Assembly (NCBI GenBank): GCA_016936235.1
Contig: JAFGPK010000059.1
Span: 1-49,772, forward strand
Length of the DNA stretch: 49,772 bases
From: Candidatus Fermentibacteraceae bacterium
GTDB lineage: Bacteria; Fermentibacterota; Fermentibacteria; Fermentibacterales; JCC-6
Direction: 5' to 3'
The notes beneath the pieces were generated by a model that saw nothing but the letters and a program-made list of their open reading frames with translations, made no database searches and had not been told where the DNA came from. Below, in pieces: positions 8,072-15,447 of this stretch. Within the stretch, counting starts at the first letter, position 1. Each line of letters opens with the position of its first letter. The position numbers and the translations under genes were made by a program.

Positions 8072-8506
8072 TTACATGTTCGGGTCAACGGGGGCGAAGG
8101 CCCATATCACAACCGTACTGTCGGTCCTGAAGCCTCTTATCATGTCCCACGCGCAGACTATCAGGCGCCTGCTCCCGGCGATTTCCGCCGAATCCACTCT
8201 CAATACCGGAATATCGTCGGGCAGGCTGTCCTCCAGGAACCAGCCCTCACCCTCCAGTCTTAGACCCAGATCGAGGATATTGTTCCCGCCAAGGGCGGCG
8301 TAGTAGCCATCCGAACATGTGCCCTCCGGCGGGTACACGCTCACTGTACAGGGCTCAAGGAGGTCAAGTCTCATGTCCGCCAGAGCCACGCACGTGTAGC
8401 CCTGCGAGCTGAGTCTCTCCAGCAGGGAGACCGCTTCAGAGTGAAGAGTGCCCCCGTGGGCCGACTCCATGGCCAGTACTGCCAGGGCAATGTGAAAGAC
8501 TCTCAT
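8072..8506 (-). CDS. Small secreted protein, unknown family
   Basis: A 144-residue protein starting at ATG 8506, overlapping the stop of the ABC permease by one base (TGATG). The frame is open far upstream, but that part runs through the permease gene in another frame and is not real. A short hydrophobic N-terminus (MRVFHIALAVLAMESAHGG) looks like a signal peptide. The remainder has no motif I recognise: two cysteines (in YTCVALA and EPCTVSV), a GYYAALGGNNILDLGLRL segment, and a strand-rich C-terminus ending APVDPNM. It is coupled to two sugar-type permeases, but nothing shows it is a substrate-binding protein; it is far too short for one. Confidence 0.6.
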   Translation of the reverse strand: MRVFHIALAVLAMESAHGGTLHSEAVSLLERLSSQGYTCVALADMRLDLLEPCTVSVYPPEGTCSDGYYAALGGNNILDLGLRLEGEGWFLEDSLPDDIPVLRVDSAEIAGSRRLIVCAWDMIRGFRTDSTVVIWAFAPVDPNM

Positions 8507-9297
8507 CAGTCCTTGATTCCGGACCTGCTGTAACTGGCCACTATTCGCTTCTGAGCGGCCAGGAACAGTAGTATCAGGGGCATGGTTGAGAACGTGGACG
8601 CGGCCATGAGGAGGTGGAAATTGCTGGACTGCTCCTGATTGAAGTATGACAGTCCGACCTGGAGCACTCTCAGTTCCTCGGAATGAGTCACCACAAGCGG
8701 CCACATGAAGCTGTTCCACGATCCTATGATATTGAACAGGATCACCGTGATAAGTACCGATTTCGAAAGGGGAAGGACCACCTTCCAGAGATATTTCAGC
8801 CTTCCGCACCCATCGAGGATGGCGGCCTCGTAGAGCGTCCTGGGTATGGTCCTGAAATGCTGCCTCAGAAGGAAGACAGTGAAGACGTTGGCGGTCCATG
8901 GTACTATCAGCGCCATGTAAGTATTTATCCAACCAAGTTTTGACAGGATGACGTAGGATGGCGCCAGGTAGACGGGCTGCGGGACCATCATCGTGGAGAG
9001 GAAGAGAAGGAATATGGCGCTCCTTCCCGGGAACTCCATGGTCGCGAATGCGTAGGCAGCCAGGGACGAAGTCACCATGACACCCGCCAGTGTCAGCACG
9101 GTCACGAGGAGTGTGTTCAGGAAGTACCTGCCGAAGGGGACTTTCGTCCAGGCTTCCACATAGTTGCCCAGACCTCCCTGCTGAAGCGAGGTGTTCACCA
9201 TCCACAGGAAGGGGAGCAGCATGATGATACCCCCCAGGATGAGCAGGAAGTGCTTGCCGACCGTAAGGACCATGGTCCTGCCGTCCGCCTGTATCAT
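8506..9297 (-). CDS. Carbohydrate ABC transporter permease, MalG type
   Basis: Inner-membrane permease of 263 residues from the MalG-like (CUT1) family. About six hydrophobic segments are visible. The EAA loop that contacts the ATPase is present as EAAILDGCGRLKYLWKVVLP, with the usual EAAxxDG start. The C-terminus QKRIVASYSRSGIKD resembles the QRYFVxGLTxGAVKG end of MalG relatives, with the second half changed. The start ATG 9297 overlaps the stop of the MalF-type gene (ATGA), so the two are co-translated and should form a heterodimer. No substrate-binding protein or ATPase gene lies in the window, so the substrate cannot be named. Confidence 0.88.
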   Translation of the reverse strand: MIQADGRTMVLTVGKHFLLILGGIIMLLPFLWMVNTSLQQGGLGNYVEAWTKVPFGRYFLNTLLVTVLTLAGVMVTSSLAAYAFATMEFPGRSAIFLLFLSTMMVPQPVYLAPSYVILSKLGWINTYMALIVPWTANVFTVFLLRQHFRTIPRTLYEAAILDGCGRLKYLWKVVLPLSKSVLITVILFNIIGSWNSFMWPLVVTHSEELRVLQVGLSYFNQEQSSNFHLLMAASTFSTMPLILLFLAAQKRIVASYSRSGIKD

Positions 9298-10244
9298 GAG
9301 TAATGCACTCTTCCCCCGGCCACTTTGCGCTGGATTATGGTGAGTGACAGAAGAATGATGAACAGGAACACCGAGATCGCGCTGGCGTATCCTATGTCGA
9401 AGCGGTCAAAGGCTTTCTGAAACAGATAGAAGACAATGACGTTGGTGGTCCCCAGGGGTCCCCCGCCGGGAGGAGGGGTCATGACGTACACCAGGGCGAA
9501 GGTCTGGAACGATATGATGGTGCTCATGATGAGCACATAGTAGGTGGTGGGTGACAGCATGGGCCAGGTGATGTGCCGGAACGTTCCCCATTTTCCCGCT
9601 CCGTCAAGCTTCGCCGCTTCGTAGTACGTATCCGGAATGTTCTCCAGCCCGGCGAGGAAAAGCACCATATTGTATCCCGTGCTCTTCCAGACGCTGACGA
9701 TCATCAGCGAGACCAGGGCCAGGCTGGGTCCCGCCAGCACGCCTTTCGGATGGATGCCCAGGGGTGACAGCATCATCTCGAAGATCCCGCGCGGTTCTCT
9801 CAGCCATTGCAGGGGCTCTCCCCCCAGTGCTGTAATTACCTGGTTCACGGGTCCGGCCTCCGGGTTGAAGAGCCAGGACCACACCACGGAGATGGCCACC
9901 GCCGAAGTGACCACGGGGAGGAAGTAGATGGTCCTGTAGACGCTCTTGCCCGCCAGACTGCGCCTCAGGAGTATGGCGAGGAAAAGGGGTATGAGAATGC
10001 TTGCCGGTACGACTCCCAGAACGAAATAGACGGTGTTGAGGACACTCTGCCAGAAACGGGCGTCCGAGAGCATCCGGCCGTAGTTCGCCAGGCCGACGAA
10101 GCCGTGGAAGCCTCCGATGTCATAGTCGGTGAAGGAGGCGGTGAAGGAGCTCAGTATCGGGAGTGTCCTGAAAACCAGCACTACGGAAAGTGCCGGAAGG
10201 ATGTAGAAATAGGGAGCTATCCTGCTTCTAATGTTCAATGTCAT
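9294..10244 (-). CDS. Carbohydrate ABC transporter permease, MalF type
   Basis: Inner-membrane permease of 316 residues, MalF/UgpA-like, partner of the downstream MalG-type protein. Opening IAPYFYILPALSVVLVFRTLPIL is the first membrane span typical of the family. The EAA loop reads YYEAAKLDGAGKWGTFRHIT. The start ATG 10244 overlaps the end of the ComEA/ComEC-like gene by 17 bases; a TTG at 10310 lies deeper inside that gene and is less likely. A large periplasmic section containing GGEPLQWLREPRGIFEMM lies between spans, as often in MalF relatives. The pair is encoded without a binding protein or ATPase, suggesting the rest of the transporter is elsewhere or a shared ATPase is used. Confidence 0.88.
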   Translation of the reverse strand: MTLNIRSRIAPYFYILPALSVVLVFRTLPILSSFTASFTDYDIGGFHGFVGLANYGRMLSDARFWQSVLNTVYFVLGVVPASILIPLFLAILLRRSLAGKSVYRTIYFLPVVTSAVAISVVWSWLFNPEAGPVNQVITALGGEPLQWLREPRGIFEMMLSPLGIHPKGVLAGPSLALVSLMIVSVWKSTGYNMVLFLAGLENIPDTYYEAAKLDGAGKWGTFRHITWPMLSPTTYYVLIMSTIISFQTFALVYVMTPPPGGGPLGTTNVIVFYLFQKAFDRFDIGYASAISVFLFIILLSLTIIQRKVAGGRVHYS

Positions 10245-11328
10245 CCCCAGGCCGGTATAACGCCTCCGCGGCCGATGTGCTGAAAACCTCTCCGTCAGAC
10301 TGGACAACAATAGTTCCCTCCGTATCAGTACGCAAGATTACACATCCCATCTCACTGTAGGTCTCGACGACTCCGGGATTGGGATGGCCGAAGGGATTTC
10401 CCCTGCCGGCGGAGAAGACCGCCACCTGGGGGGACAGCCTCCTGAGGTATGGTGGAAAAGCGGAGGAGAGGCTTCCGTGGTGCGGTACCTTCAGGACCGT
10501 TACAGGCATTGCGGAAGGGGTCAGGAGCATTTCGGCGCCCACCTCTATGTCACCTGTCAGCAGCGCGGAGAAATCGCCGCAGGTGACTCTCAGCAGGGCC
10601 GAGTTCTCGTTCAGGTCCAGGTCCGCTCCCTCCATCCCCATTGATTCCACTGTCACCAGGACCCTGTCGGACAGCTCCAGTTCCATTCCTTCACGCATCA
10701 GCACGTAGGAGCATCCGGCTTCCGCTACGGAGGCAAGAAGGTCCTCGTATACGAAGGAGGCGAACACCATGCCTGGGTCCAGGACCTCCAGAACGGCGAA
10801 GTGCCCGATCACGGCGGAAAGGCCCCCGATATGGTCCGAATGGGGATGCGAGAACGCCAGCACGTGGATGGTGTCCACTCCAAGTTCGCGAAGCCTGAAT
10901 ACCACAGGCGGCTCCAGCGGGCCTCCCGGGTCAGGACCTCCATCGAAGAGCAGGGTCATCCCCTCCTCAGCCTGGACAAGTATCGCGTCCCCCTGGCCCA
11001 CATCCAGAAAGCTCACCGTGACGACAGGCTCCAGGGAGTCGACTTCCGGGAGCCAGTGGGATGTATCCGGTGAAGGGCCGACGCAGGGATCGATGAAGGC
11101 ATGCTCCTCTATCAACTCAGCCGTCTCCGGTCCAATCCCCCTTACGTATTCAAGCTCGGACATTTCCACGAAAGGACCGAAGTCCTCACGGTACTCGACT
11201 ATGGACGCAGCGACTGTCTGACCTATTCCGGGAATGGTCAGCAGAAGGCGTTCGTCCGCCGTGTTCAGATCGATCAGATGGTTTGACAATAATGAAAAGA
11301 TTAATAATATGGCTGGGATCCATTGCAT
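10228..11328 (-). CDS. ComEA-like helix-hairpin-helix fused to ComEC-like metallo-beta-lactamase domain
   Basis: A 366-residue two-domain protein with a hydrophobic N-terminus (MQWIPAILLIFSLLSN) that should export or anchor it. Residues about 20-75 form a ComEA-type helix-hairpin-helix DNA-binding module, with IDLNTADERLLLTIPGIG and YVRGIGPETAELI. Residues about 105-350 form a metallo-beta-lactamase hydrolase like the C-terminal domain of ComEC, with VSFLDVGQGDAILVQ, SHPHSDHIGG, LLTGDIE and VPHHGS. The ComEC membrane channel is missing. In natural competence ComEA binds incoming DNA, and the ComEC hydrolase domain is thought to degrade one strand, so the fusion suggests an exported DNA-binding nuclease, for uptake, scavenging or defence. 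ATG 11328 has no clear ribosome site. Confidence 0.82.
   Translation of the reverse strand: MQWIPAILLIFSLLSNHLIDLNTADERLLLTIPGIGQTVAASIVEYREDFGPFVEMSELEYVRGIGPETAELIEEHAFIDPCVGPSPDTSHWLPEVDSLEPVVTVSFLDVGQGDAILVQAEEGMTLLFDGGPDPGGPLEPPVVFRLRELGVDTIHVLAFSHPHSDHIGGLSAVIGHFAVLEVLDPGMVFASFVYEDLLASVAEAGCSYVLMREGMELELSDRVLVTVESMGMEGADLDLNENSALLRVTCGDFSALLTGDIEVGAEMLLTPSAMPVTVLKVPHHGSLSSAFPPYLRRLSPQVAVFSAGRGNPFGHPNPGVVETYSEMGCVILRTDTEGTIVVQSDGEVFSTSAAEALYRPGDDIEH
11283..11310 (+). promoter_or_regulatory. Candidate sigma70-like promoter for the 17-residue-repeat gene
   Basis: TTGACA at 11283-11288 and TAATAT at 11305-11310 with a 16-base spacer, in a locally AT-rich stretch. It faces the repeat-protein gene starting at 11388, and lies inside the first 15 codons of the oppositely oriented ComEA/ComEC-like gene. 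A second TTGACA at 11332-11337 has no convincing -10. Sigma factor preferences of this lineage are unknown. Confidence 0.4.
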
Positions 11329-11387
11329 TACTTGACATTCCTCTCTTTCTGGTTAAGCATATCCCTATAACCGGAAAGGGGGTTCTG

Positions 11388-11825
11388 ATGAGGAACCTAC
11401 TTGCATCGCTGGCTCTTCTCCTGCTTCTCGCCGCCGCGTCCATGGCCGGCGACATAAGGCTTGAAGACAGCAACTTCACAACAGTTGGTTACATAAGGGA
11501 TAACGGTAGAATAGAAAATGCCTCCTTCCAGATCATAGGCTATATCAAGGAGGAAGGAAGGATCGAGGACGATTCGTACCATACCATCGGCTATATCGAC
11601 GAGGATGGCAACATAGAGGATGATGACTACAACGAGCTCTACAGCATCAACGAAAGCGGAAGGCTCACAGACACCGGCTTCAGGAAAGTGGCCGAGATAC
11701 AGAGCGACGGGACCGTCGAGAACGGCCGGTATCAGGTCATACTGTACGCCGACGGAACACATCAGGACATGATGCGGCGGATAGCCATTTTCCTTGTGTT
11801 CTTCAGCGATATACTCGAGGAATAG
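11388..11825 (+). CDS. Secreted protein made of 17-residue repeats
   Basis: A 145-residue protein with signal peptide MRNLLASLALLLLLAAASMA. Start ATG 11388 is chosen because AAAGGGGG stands 6-8 bases upstream and the signal peptide starts there; the frame is open to 11283. Residues 22-116 are a clear 17-residue repeat, about five copies, with the pattern GYIxxxGxIExxxY/F. For example GYIRDNGRIENASF, GYIKEEGRIEDDSY and GYIDEDGNIEDDDY are in perfect register, while the last two copies have diverged. The repeats are acidic. It resembles the short repeat proteins labelled 5-fold beta-flower in domain databases, but that is from memory. The C-terminus (IAIFLVFFSDILEE) is hydrophobic and could be membrane-bound. 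Function unknown. Confidence 0.75.
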   Translation: MRNLLASLALLLLLAAASMAGDIRLEDSNFTTVGYIRDNGRIENASFQIIGYIKEEGRIEDDSYHTIGYIDEDGNIEDDDYNELYSINESGRLTDTGFRKVAEIQSDGTVENGRYQVILYADGTHQDMMRRIAIFLVFFSDILEE

Positions 11826-11850
11826 AGAGCAAGCATCCTTCATCGGACCG

Positions 11851-11878
11851 CCGCCCGGCTCCAGCCGGGCGGTTCTTC
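11851..11878. terminator. Rho-independent terminator, probably bidirectional
   Basis: Perfect 9-base-pair GC stem CCGCCCGGC / GCCGGGCGG with a TCCA loop (11851-11872), followed by TTCTTC. It lies between the convergent repeat-protein gene (stop at 11825) and the glycosyltransferase gene (stop at 11899), so it can serve both. Confidence 0.7.
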
Positions 11879-11898
11879 ATGAAAGGGTCAAATGCGGG

Positions 11899-13122
11899 CT
11901 AGCGGGGTTCCCTGCGACCAGCCAGTCTTTCCCTGACCGCATTCACAGTCCTGCCGGTGGTCTCCTCCCAGGTCGGAAAGCCCGAAGCCCGCTTCAGGGC
12001 CTCGGATGCCAGACGCCGTCTCAGGCCCCGGTCCGTGAAAAGCATATCTATCCTTTCCGCGGCTCCCTTCCAGTCACCGGGCGCCACAAGAAGCCCGGCT
12101 TCCCCATCCTCCACCAGTCCCGGTATCGCCCCTGCGGTGGTGGAGATTATCGGAAGGCCCGAAGCCATGGCCTCGGCTATCGCCATTCCATAGCCCTCCC
12201 AGCCGGAGAGAAGCATGAAAGCGTCTGCGCTTCCATAGGCTCCCACAAGTTCCTCCCTGGTCATCCTGCCCGGCAGCCTGACCCTGGAGGAGAGGCCCAG
12301 CTCTCCTATGAGTTCCAGGACCCTTTTCGTGTATCCGGTATCCTGGCCGAGATCGCCGGCGATGGTCAGGGTAATGTCTGGCAGACCCGAGGCGCCGAGG
12401 GCCCGCACCATCTCCATCACACCCTTGCGGGGTTCGATACCGCAAACGCTGAGGATCTCACGAGGCTCGTCCCTGCACACCGGCTCGGACGCCACGGGAA
12501 CGCTGAGTCCCGGCGGCGCCAGTACGATGTCCCCCTGGTGCCTTCCCATGGACTTGAGCACACTGACGGTATGGGGACTGTTGGCCACCAGCAGTTGGGC
12601 GCCCCCGACCACCCTGGCCTCCGAGTATCTATGGAGGAGCCTTCTCAGCGGAGTGCTCTCCAGGCCGGAACGGAAATGGTGGCAGATTAGCACAGTGAGC
12701 CTGCCCGTCCTCCGGGCATGTTCCTGGAAGCCCATGGTGAGGGTGCTGTTCCCGAGGTCCGATACCAGAATGTCGAAATCAGGCGAGTTCCTCCTGAGGC
12801 AGGCTGTGGCCGGGAACCTCAGGAACTTCGCCGTTCGGGGAAGGGTGTCCAGGTCGAAGCAGTCCACTTGGAAGCCCTCTTCCCCGAACCTCAGGCAGAC
12901 CCTGTGATCGTAAAGGATGCCTCCGGTCAGCCTTCTCAGCGACCGGGCATCATCCAGATGAACGTAACCGGGCATGAAGAGCCGGTATTGATGGTCAGGG
13001 CCGATACTGTTCCTTCTTTCATCGAAATGGACCCGACGTCCTTCCCCAGGAAGGCATCCGACGATGCGCCGGCGGGTCCCGCAATATAGTGCATCGGTGC
13101 TTACGTCAGAAAGCCTTGACAT
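11899..13122 (-). CDS. Glycosyltransferase family 4
   Basis: GT-B fold glycosyltransferase of about 407 residues, cytoplasmic, probably building a cell-surface glycan. The donor-binding half shows ILSVCGIEPRKGVMEMVRAL, ITLTIAGDLGQ, RVRLPGRMTREELVGAYGSA, and the GT4 signature LLSGWEGYGMAIAEAMASGLP with the ExxxxxxxE pair, followed by GLLVAPGD. The N-terminal acceptor half begins near RLFMPGYVHLDD and includes GGILYDHRVCLRFGEEGF. The start is uncertain: ATG 13122 (MSRLSD) lies very close to its GGAGAG, ATG 13164 would cover the lexA ribosome site, and ATG 12975 lacks one. Divergent from lexA. Sugar donor and acceptor cannot be told from sequence. Confidence 0.85.
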   Translation of the reverse strand: MSRLSDVSTDALYCGTRRRIVGCLPGEGRRVHFDERRNSIGPDHQYRLFMPGYVHLDDARSLRRLTGGILYDHRVCLRFGEEGFQVDCFDLDTLPRTAKFLRFPATACLRRNSPDFDILVSDLGNSTLTMGFQEHARRTGRLTVLICHHFRSGLESTPLRRLLHRYSEARVVGGAQLLVANSPHTVSVLKSMGRHQGDIVLAPPGLSVPVASEPVCRDEPREILSVCGIEPRKGVMEMVRALGASGLPDITLTIAGDLGQDTGYTKRVLELIGELGLSSRVRLPGRMTREELVGAYGSADAFMLLSGWEGYGMAIAEAMASGLPIISTTAGAIPGLVEDGEAGLLVAPGDWKGAAERIDMLFTDRGLRRRLASEALKRASGFPTWEETTGRTVNAVRERLAGRREPR

Positions 13123-13145
13123 CTCTCCATGTAAACATATGTATA
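13116..13145 (+). promoter_or_regulatory. Candidate lexA promoter with palindromic SOS-box-like operator
   Basis: TTGACA at 13116-13121, with the palindrome TAAACATATGTATA at 13132-13145 where the -10 should lie. Its core ACATATGT is a perfect palindrome and 12 of 14 positions match its own reverse complement. It is 18 bases upstream of the lexA TTG start. Position and symmetry fit LexA self-repression; the LexA box of this lineage is not known to me. Confidence 0.5.
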
Positions 13146-13163
13146 GACCATAGGAGGTGGACA

Positions 13164-13775
13164 TTGAAAAAGCTCACCGCGCGTCAGCAGCAGTTCCTTG
13201 ATTTCATCCGGGAATACATCGATAAGCATTCCTTCCCGCCCAGCATCAGGGAGATACAGGGTCATTTCGATCTCAGGAGCACCAAGGGGGTGAAGGACCA
13301 TATCGACCGGCTGGTGGCCTGCGGCTATCTGAAAAGGGTCGACGGGGCGGCCCGTGCCCTGGAAGTGGTTGGCAGCCGCTATAAGGGGGATGACAGGGTT
13401 CCTCTTGTGGGAACGGTAGCGGCAGGTCTGCCCATTCTCGCCGATGAGAACATAGAGGACTACCTCCCTGTTCCTTCAGGCCCGCCCCGCACAAGGGGCA
13501 TGTTCTACCTCCGGGTATCCGGCGACAGCATGGTGGGTGCCGCCATACTCGAGGGAGACCTTGTGCTGGTGCGTCCGCAGCCTTTCGTCGAGCAGGGGGA
13601 GATAGCCGTGGTTCGGATCGGTGACGAAGCAACCGTTAAGAGGTTCTTCAAGTTCAGCGACCGGATCGAACTGCATTCGGAGAATCCGAAGTACGATCCC
13701 ATCGTCTGCCGGCGGGGCGACGAGGAGATAAGGGTGATAGGCAGGGTGGCTGCGGTCTTCAGGGAGCTGGAGTAG
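13164..13775 (+). CDS. lexA: LexA repressor (SOS regulator, self-cleaving)
   Basis: LexA of 203 residues. The start is TTG 13164, 6 bases after a perfect AGGAGG; the protein then opens MKKLTARQQQFLDFIREYID as in known LexA proteins. Residues 1-65 form the winged helix-turn-helix (FPPSIREIQGHFDLRSTKGV). The cleavage site is Ala87-Gly88 in VAAGLP. The catalytic pair is Ser122 (GDSM) and Lys159 (TVKRFFK). Cytoplasmic transcription repressor of DNA-damage genes, inactivated by RecA-stimulated self-cleavage. A palindrome in the promoter suggests it represses itself. The 3' end overlaps the convergent HAD phosphatase gene by 17 bases. Confidence 0.95.
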   Translation: MKKLTARQQQFLDFIREYIDKHSFPPSIREIQGHFDLRSTKGVKDHIDRLVACGYLKRVDGAARALEVVGSRYKGDDRVPLVGTVAAGLPILADENIEDYLPVPSGPPRTRGMFYLRVSGDSMVGAAILEGDLVLVRPQPFVEQGEIAVVRIGDEATVKRFFKFSDRIELHSENPKYDPIVCRRGDEEIRVIGRVAAVFRELE

Positions 13776-14433
13776 CCCCGGCGCTTCGTGCCGTCCCCAT
13801 CAGAAGCTCTCTTACAACCTTCGGTATCTCCGGGGGACTTGCCACCTGCCTGTCCGAGTCAGCCATCTCCCCTTCACCCCCGTAGCCGTAGAGGCATCCT
13901 ATTGAAGGTATCCCGTTCTCAGCCGCCGCCTGTATGTCATGGTACCTGTCCCCCACCATCACGTTGAACGGTGTGCCTGAATCTTCAATGATCCCGGCGA
14001 CCCTGTCGGCCTTGGAAGCCTGGCCGTCCCGTCCCACCAGAAACCGGAACAGATCGATTATTCCCAGCGATCGGGTCACCAGCCCGATGTAATCCAGTCC
14101 GGCGTTGGAGCATACCGCCAGGATCATTCCCATTATCCTCAGCTCCTCAAGCATATCCAGGGTGCCGGGGTAGAGGGCTCCGCTCCGGGGGAGCGTGGTC
14201 CTCTGGTGCTTTCTTATGCTTCTCTGGAAGTCCGCGTGGTACTTCCCCTCATCGCTGAGGAGAACACGGCTGAAAACCTCGAGGGGCTCGCCGTAGAGGG
14301 CGTTTATGACTTCCGCGGAGGCCGGGGGAAAACCCAGGTCGGCCATGGCCATACGAATGGCCGGGACCAGGGCTTTCTCGGTGCAGTGGAGCGTGCCGTC
14401 AAGGTCGAAGATAACGGTTCCGGTGGTTCTCAA
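13759..14433 (-). CDS. HAD-family phosphatase, phosphoglycolate phosphatase-like
   Basis: HAD hydrolase of about 224 residues. Motif I is VIFDLDGTLHCTE (nucleophile and acid Asp), motif II VCSNAG, motif III the Lys in ASKADRV, and motif IV MVGDRYHDIQAA. A helical cap between motifs I and II matches the Gph/PGPase subgroup. I use TTG 14433 as start, with GAAAGG about 7 bases upstream; the in-frame ATG at 14526 would add a hydrophobic, AT-rich stretch that looks like the upstream promoter region. The substrate could be phosphoglycolate, pyrophosphate or a nucleotide. The end overlaps lexA tail to tail by 17 bases. Confidence 0.82.
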   Translation of the reverse strand: MRTTGTVIFDLDGTLHCTEKALVPAIRMAMADLGFPPASAEVINALYGEPLEVFSRVLLSDEGKYHADFQRSIRKHQRTTLPRSGALYPGTLDMLEELRIMGMILAVCSNAGLDYIGLVTRSLGIIDLFRFLVGRDGQASKADRVAGIIEDSGTPFNVMVGDRYHDIQAAAENGIPSIGCLYGYGGEGEMADSDRQVASPPEIPKVVRELLMGTARSAGATPAP

Positions 14434-14576
14434 GGGTAGCCTTTCATATGCTGAAGGAAGCGGGAATATAAGAAAACTACATGGAAACCGCAGTTTGATT
14501 ATTATCATGTAATCGTGGGACTGCACTTTACCTGACTACGCCGCGCGGAAGGAACCGCAATGACCCGGAGAGACAA

Positions 14577-15440
14577 TTGATAGCCCGGCTGGAATGTCTG
14601 CCGTGCCTGGTGCGGCAGGCCAGGGAGATGGCACTGATGACCAGCACTGATCAGCAGGTCCAGATGAACATACTCAGGCGCGTGCTCGCCTATATGGCCG
14701 AAACGGACCTGGACAGGTCGCCTCCCGAGATCATGCAGGGGATCGGCGAGGTGGTCAGAACCATCACAGGGATAGAAGACCCCTACAGGGAGATCAAGGA
14801 GTTCCACACCGCAGTGGCCATGGACCTTCTGCCCGAGATGGACAGGATGGTCGAGGATTCCACGGACCCGTTCCTGACCGGAATGAAACTCGCCATTGCA
14901 GGCAACATCATCGATCTGGGCGCCAGAAGCAGCGTCTCGGAGGACGCGATACTGAAGATCCTGGACGAAGCGATGAACCTGAATGTATCCGGTATGGCCC
15001 CCCATCTGCTGAAGGAAAGGGTGGAGGAGGCGGATACGGTTCTCTACCTGGCCGACAACGCCGGAGAGACGGTGTTCGACAGGAAGTTCCTGCAGCAGTT
15101 CCCCGTGGGAAGGACCACCGTGGCGGTCAGGGGCGGTCCGGCACTGAACGACGCCACGATGAGTGACGCTCTCCAGGCGGGACTTGATACCGTGGCGTCG
15201 CTCATGGAGAACGGCTCCCGGGCTCCGGCCACCGTCCTGGACGACTGCTCTCCCCAATTCAACCGGCTCTTCAGCGGGGCCGATCTGGTGATAGCAAAGG
15301 GCCAGGGCAACTACGAGTCGCTGTCCTCCTGCGGCAGGGAAGTGCATTTCCTGTTCAGGGTCAAGTGCGAACTTGTGGCTCGTCACTCGGGTTTTCCGCT
15401 GGGAAGCCTGGTTCTCCTCCAATCCAGCGGTGAAGGCTAG
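14577..15440 (+). CDS. DUF89/ARMT1-like damage-control phosphatase
   Basis: A 287-residue protein of the DUF89 family, metal-dependent phosphatases proposed to remove damaged phosphometabolites. The N-terminal ECLPCLVRQA supplies the CxxC of the prokaryotic subgroup. The metal site region is YLADNAGETVFDRKFL, followed by VRGGPALNDATMSDA and LVIAKGQGNYESL, all typical. The start is TTG 14577 with GGAG six bases upstream. The next gene, a Cof-type HAD phosphatase, begins 7 bases later, so the two are co-transcribed and may act on related phosphate esters. Substrate not predictable. Confidence 0.85.
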   Translation: MIARLECLPCLVRQAREMALMTSTDQQVQMNILRRVLAYMAETDLDRSPPEIMQGIGEVVRTITGIEDPYREIKEFHTAVAMDLLPEMDRMVEDSTDPFLTGMKLAIAGNIIDLGARSSVSEDAILKILDEAMNLNVSGMAPHLLKERVEEADTVLYLADNAGETVFDRKFLQQFPVGRTTVAVRGGPALNDATMSDALQAGLDTVASLMENGSRAPATVLDDCSPQFNRLFSGADLVIAKGQGNYESLSSCGREVHFLFRVKCELVARHSGFPLGSLVLLQSSGEG

Positions 15441-15447
15441 ACCGGCA

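Noticed and set aside
8507-9205. N-terminal extension of the small secreted protein reading frame
   Set aside because: This part runs through the MalG-type permease in another frame; a signal-like start at 8506 with a TGATG overlap explains the gene better.
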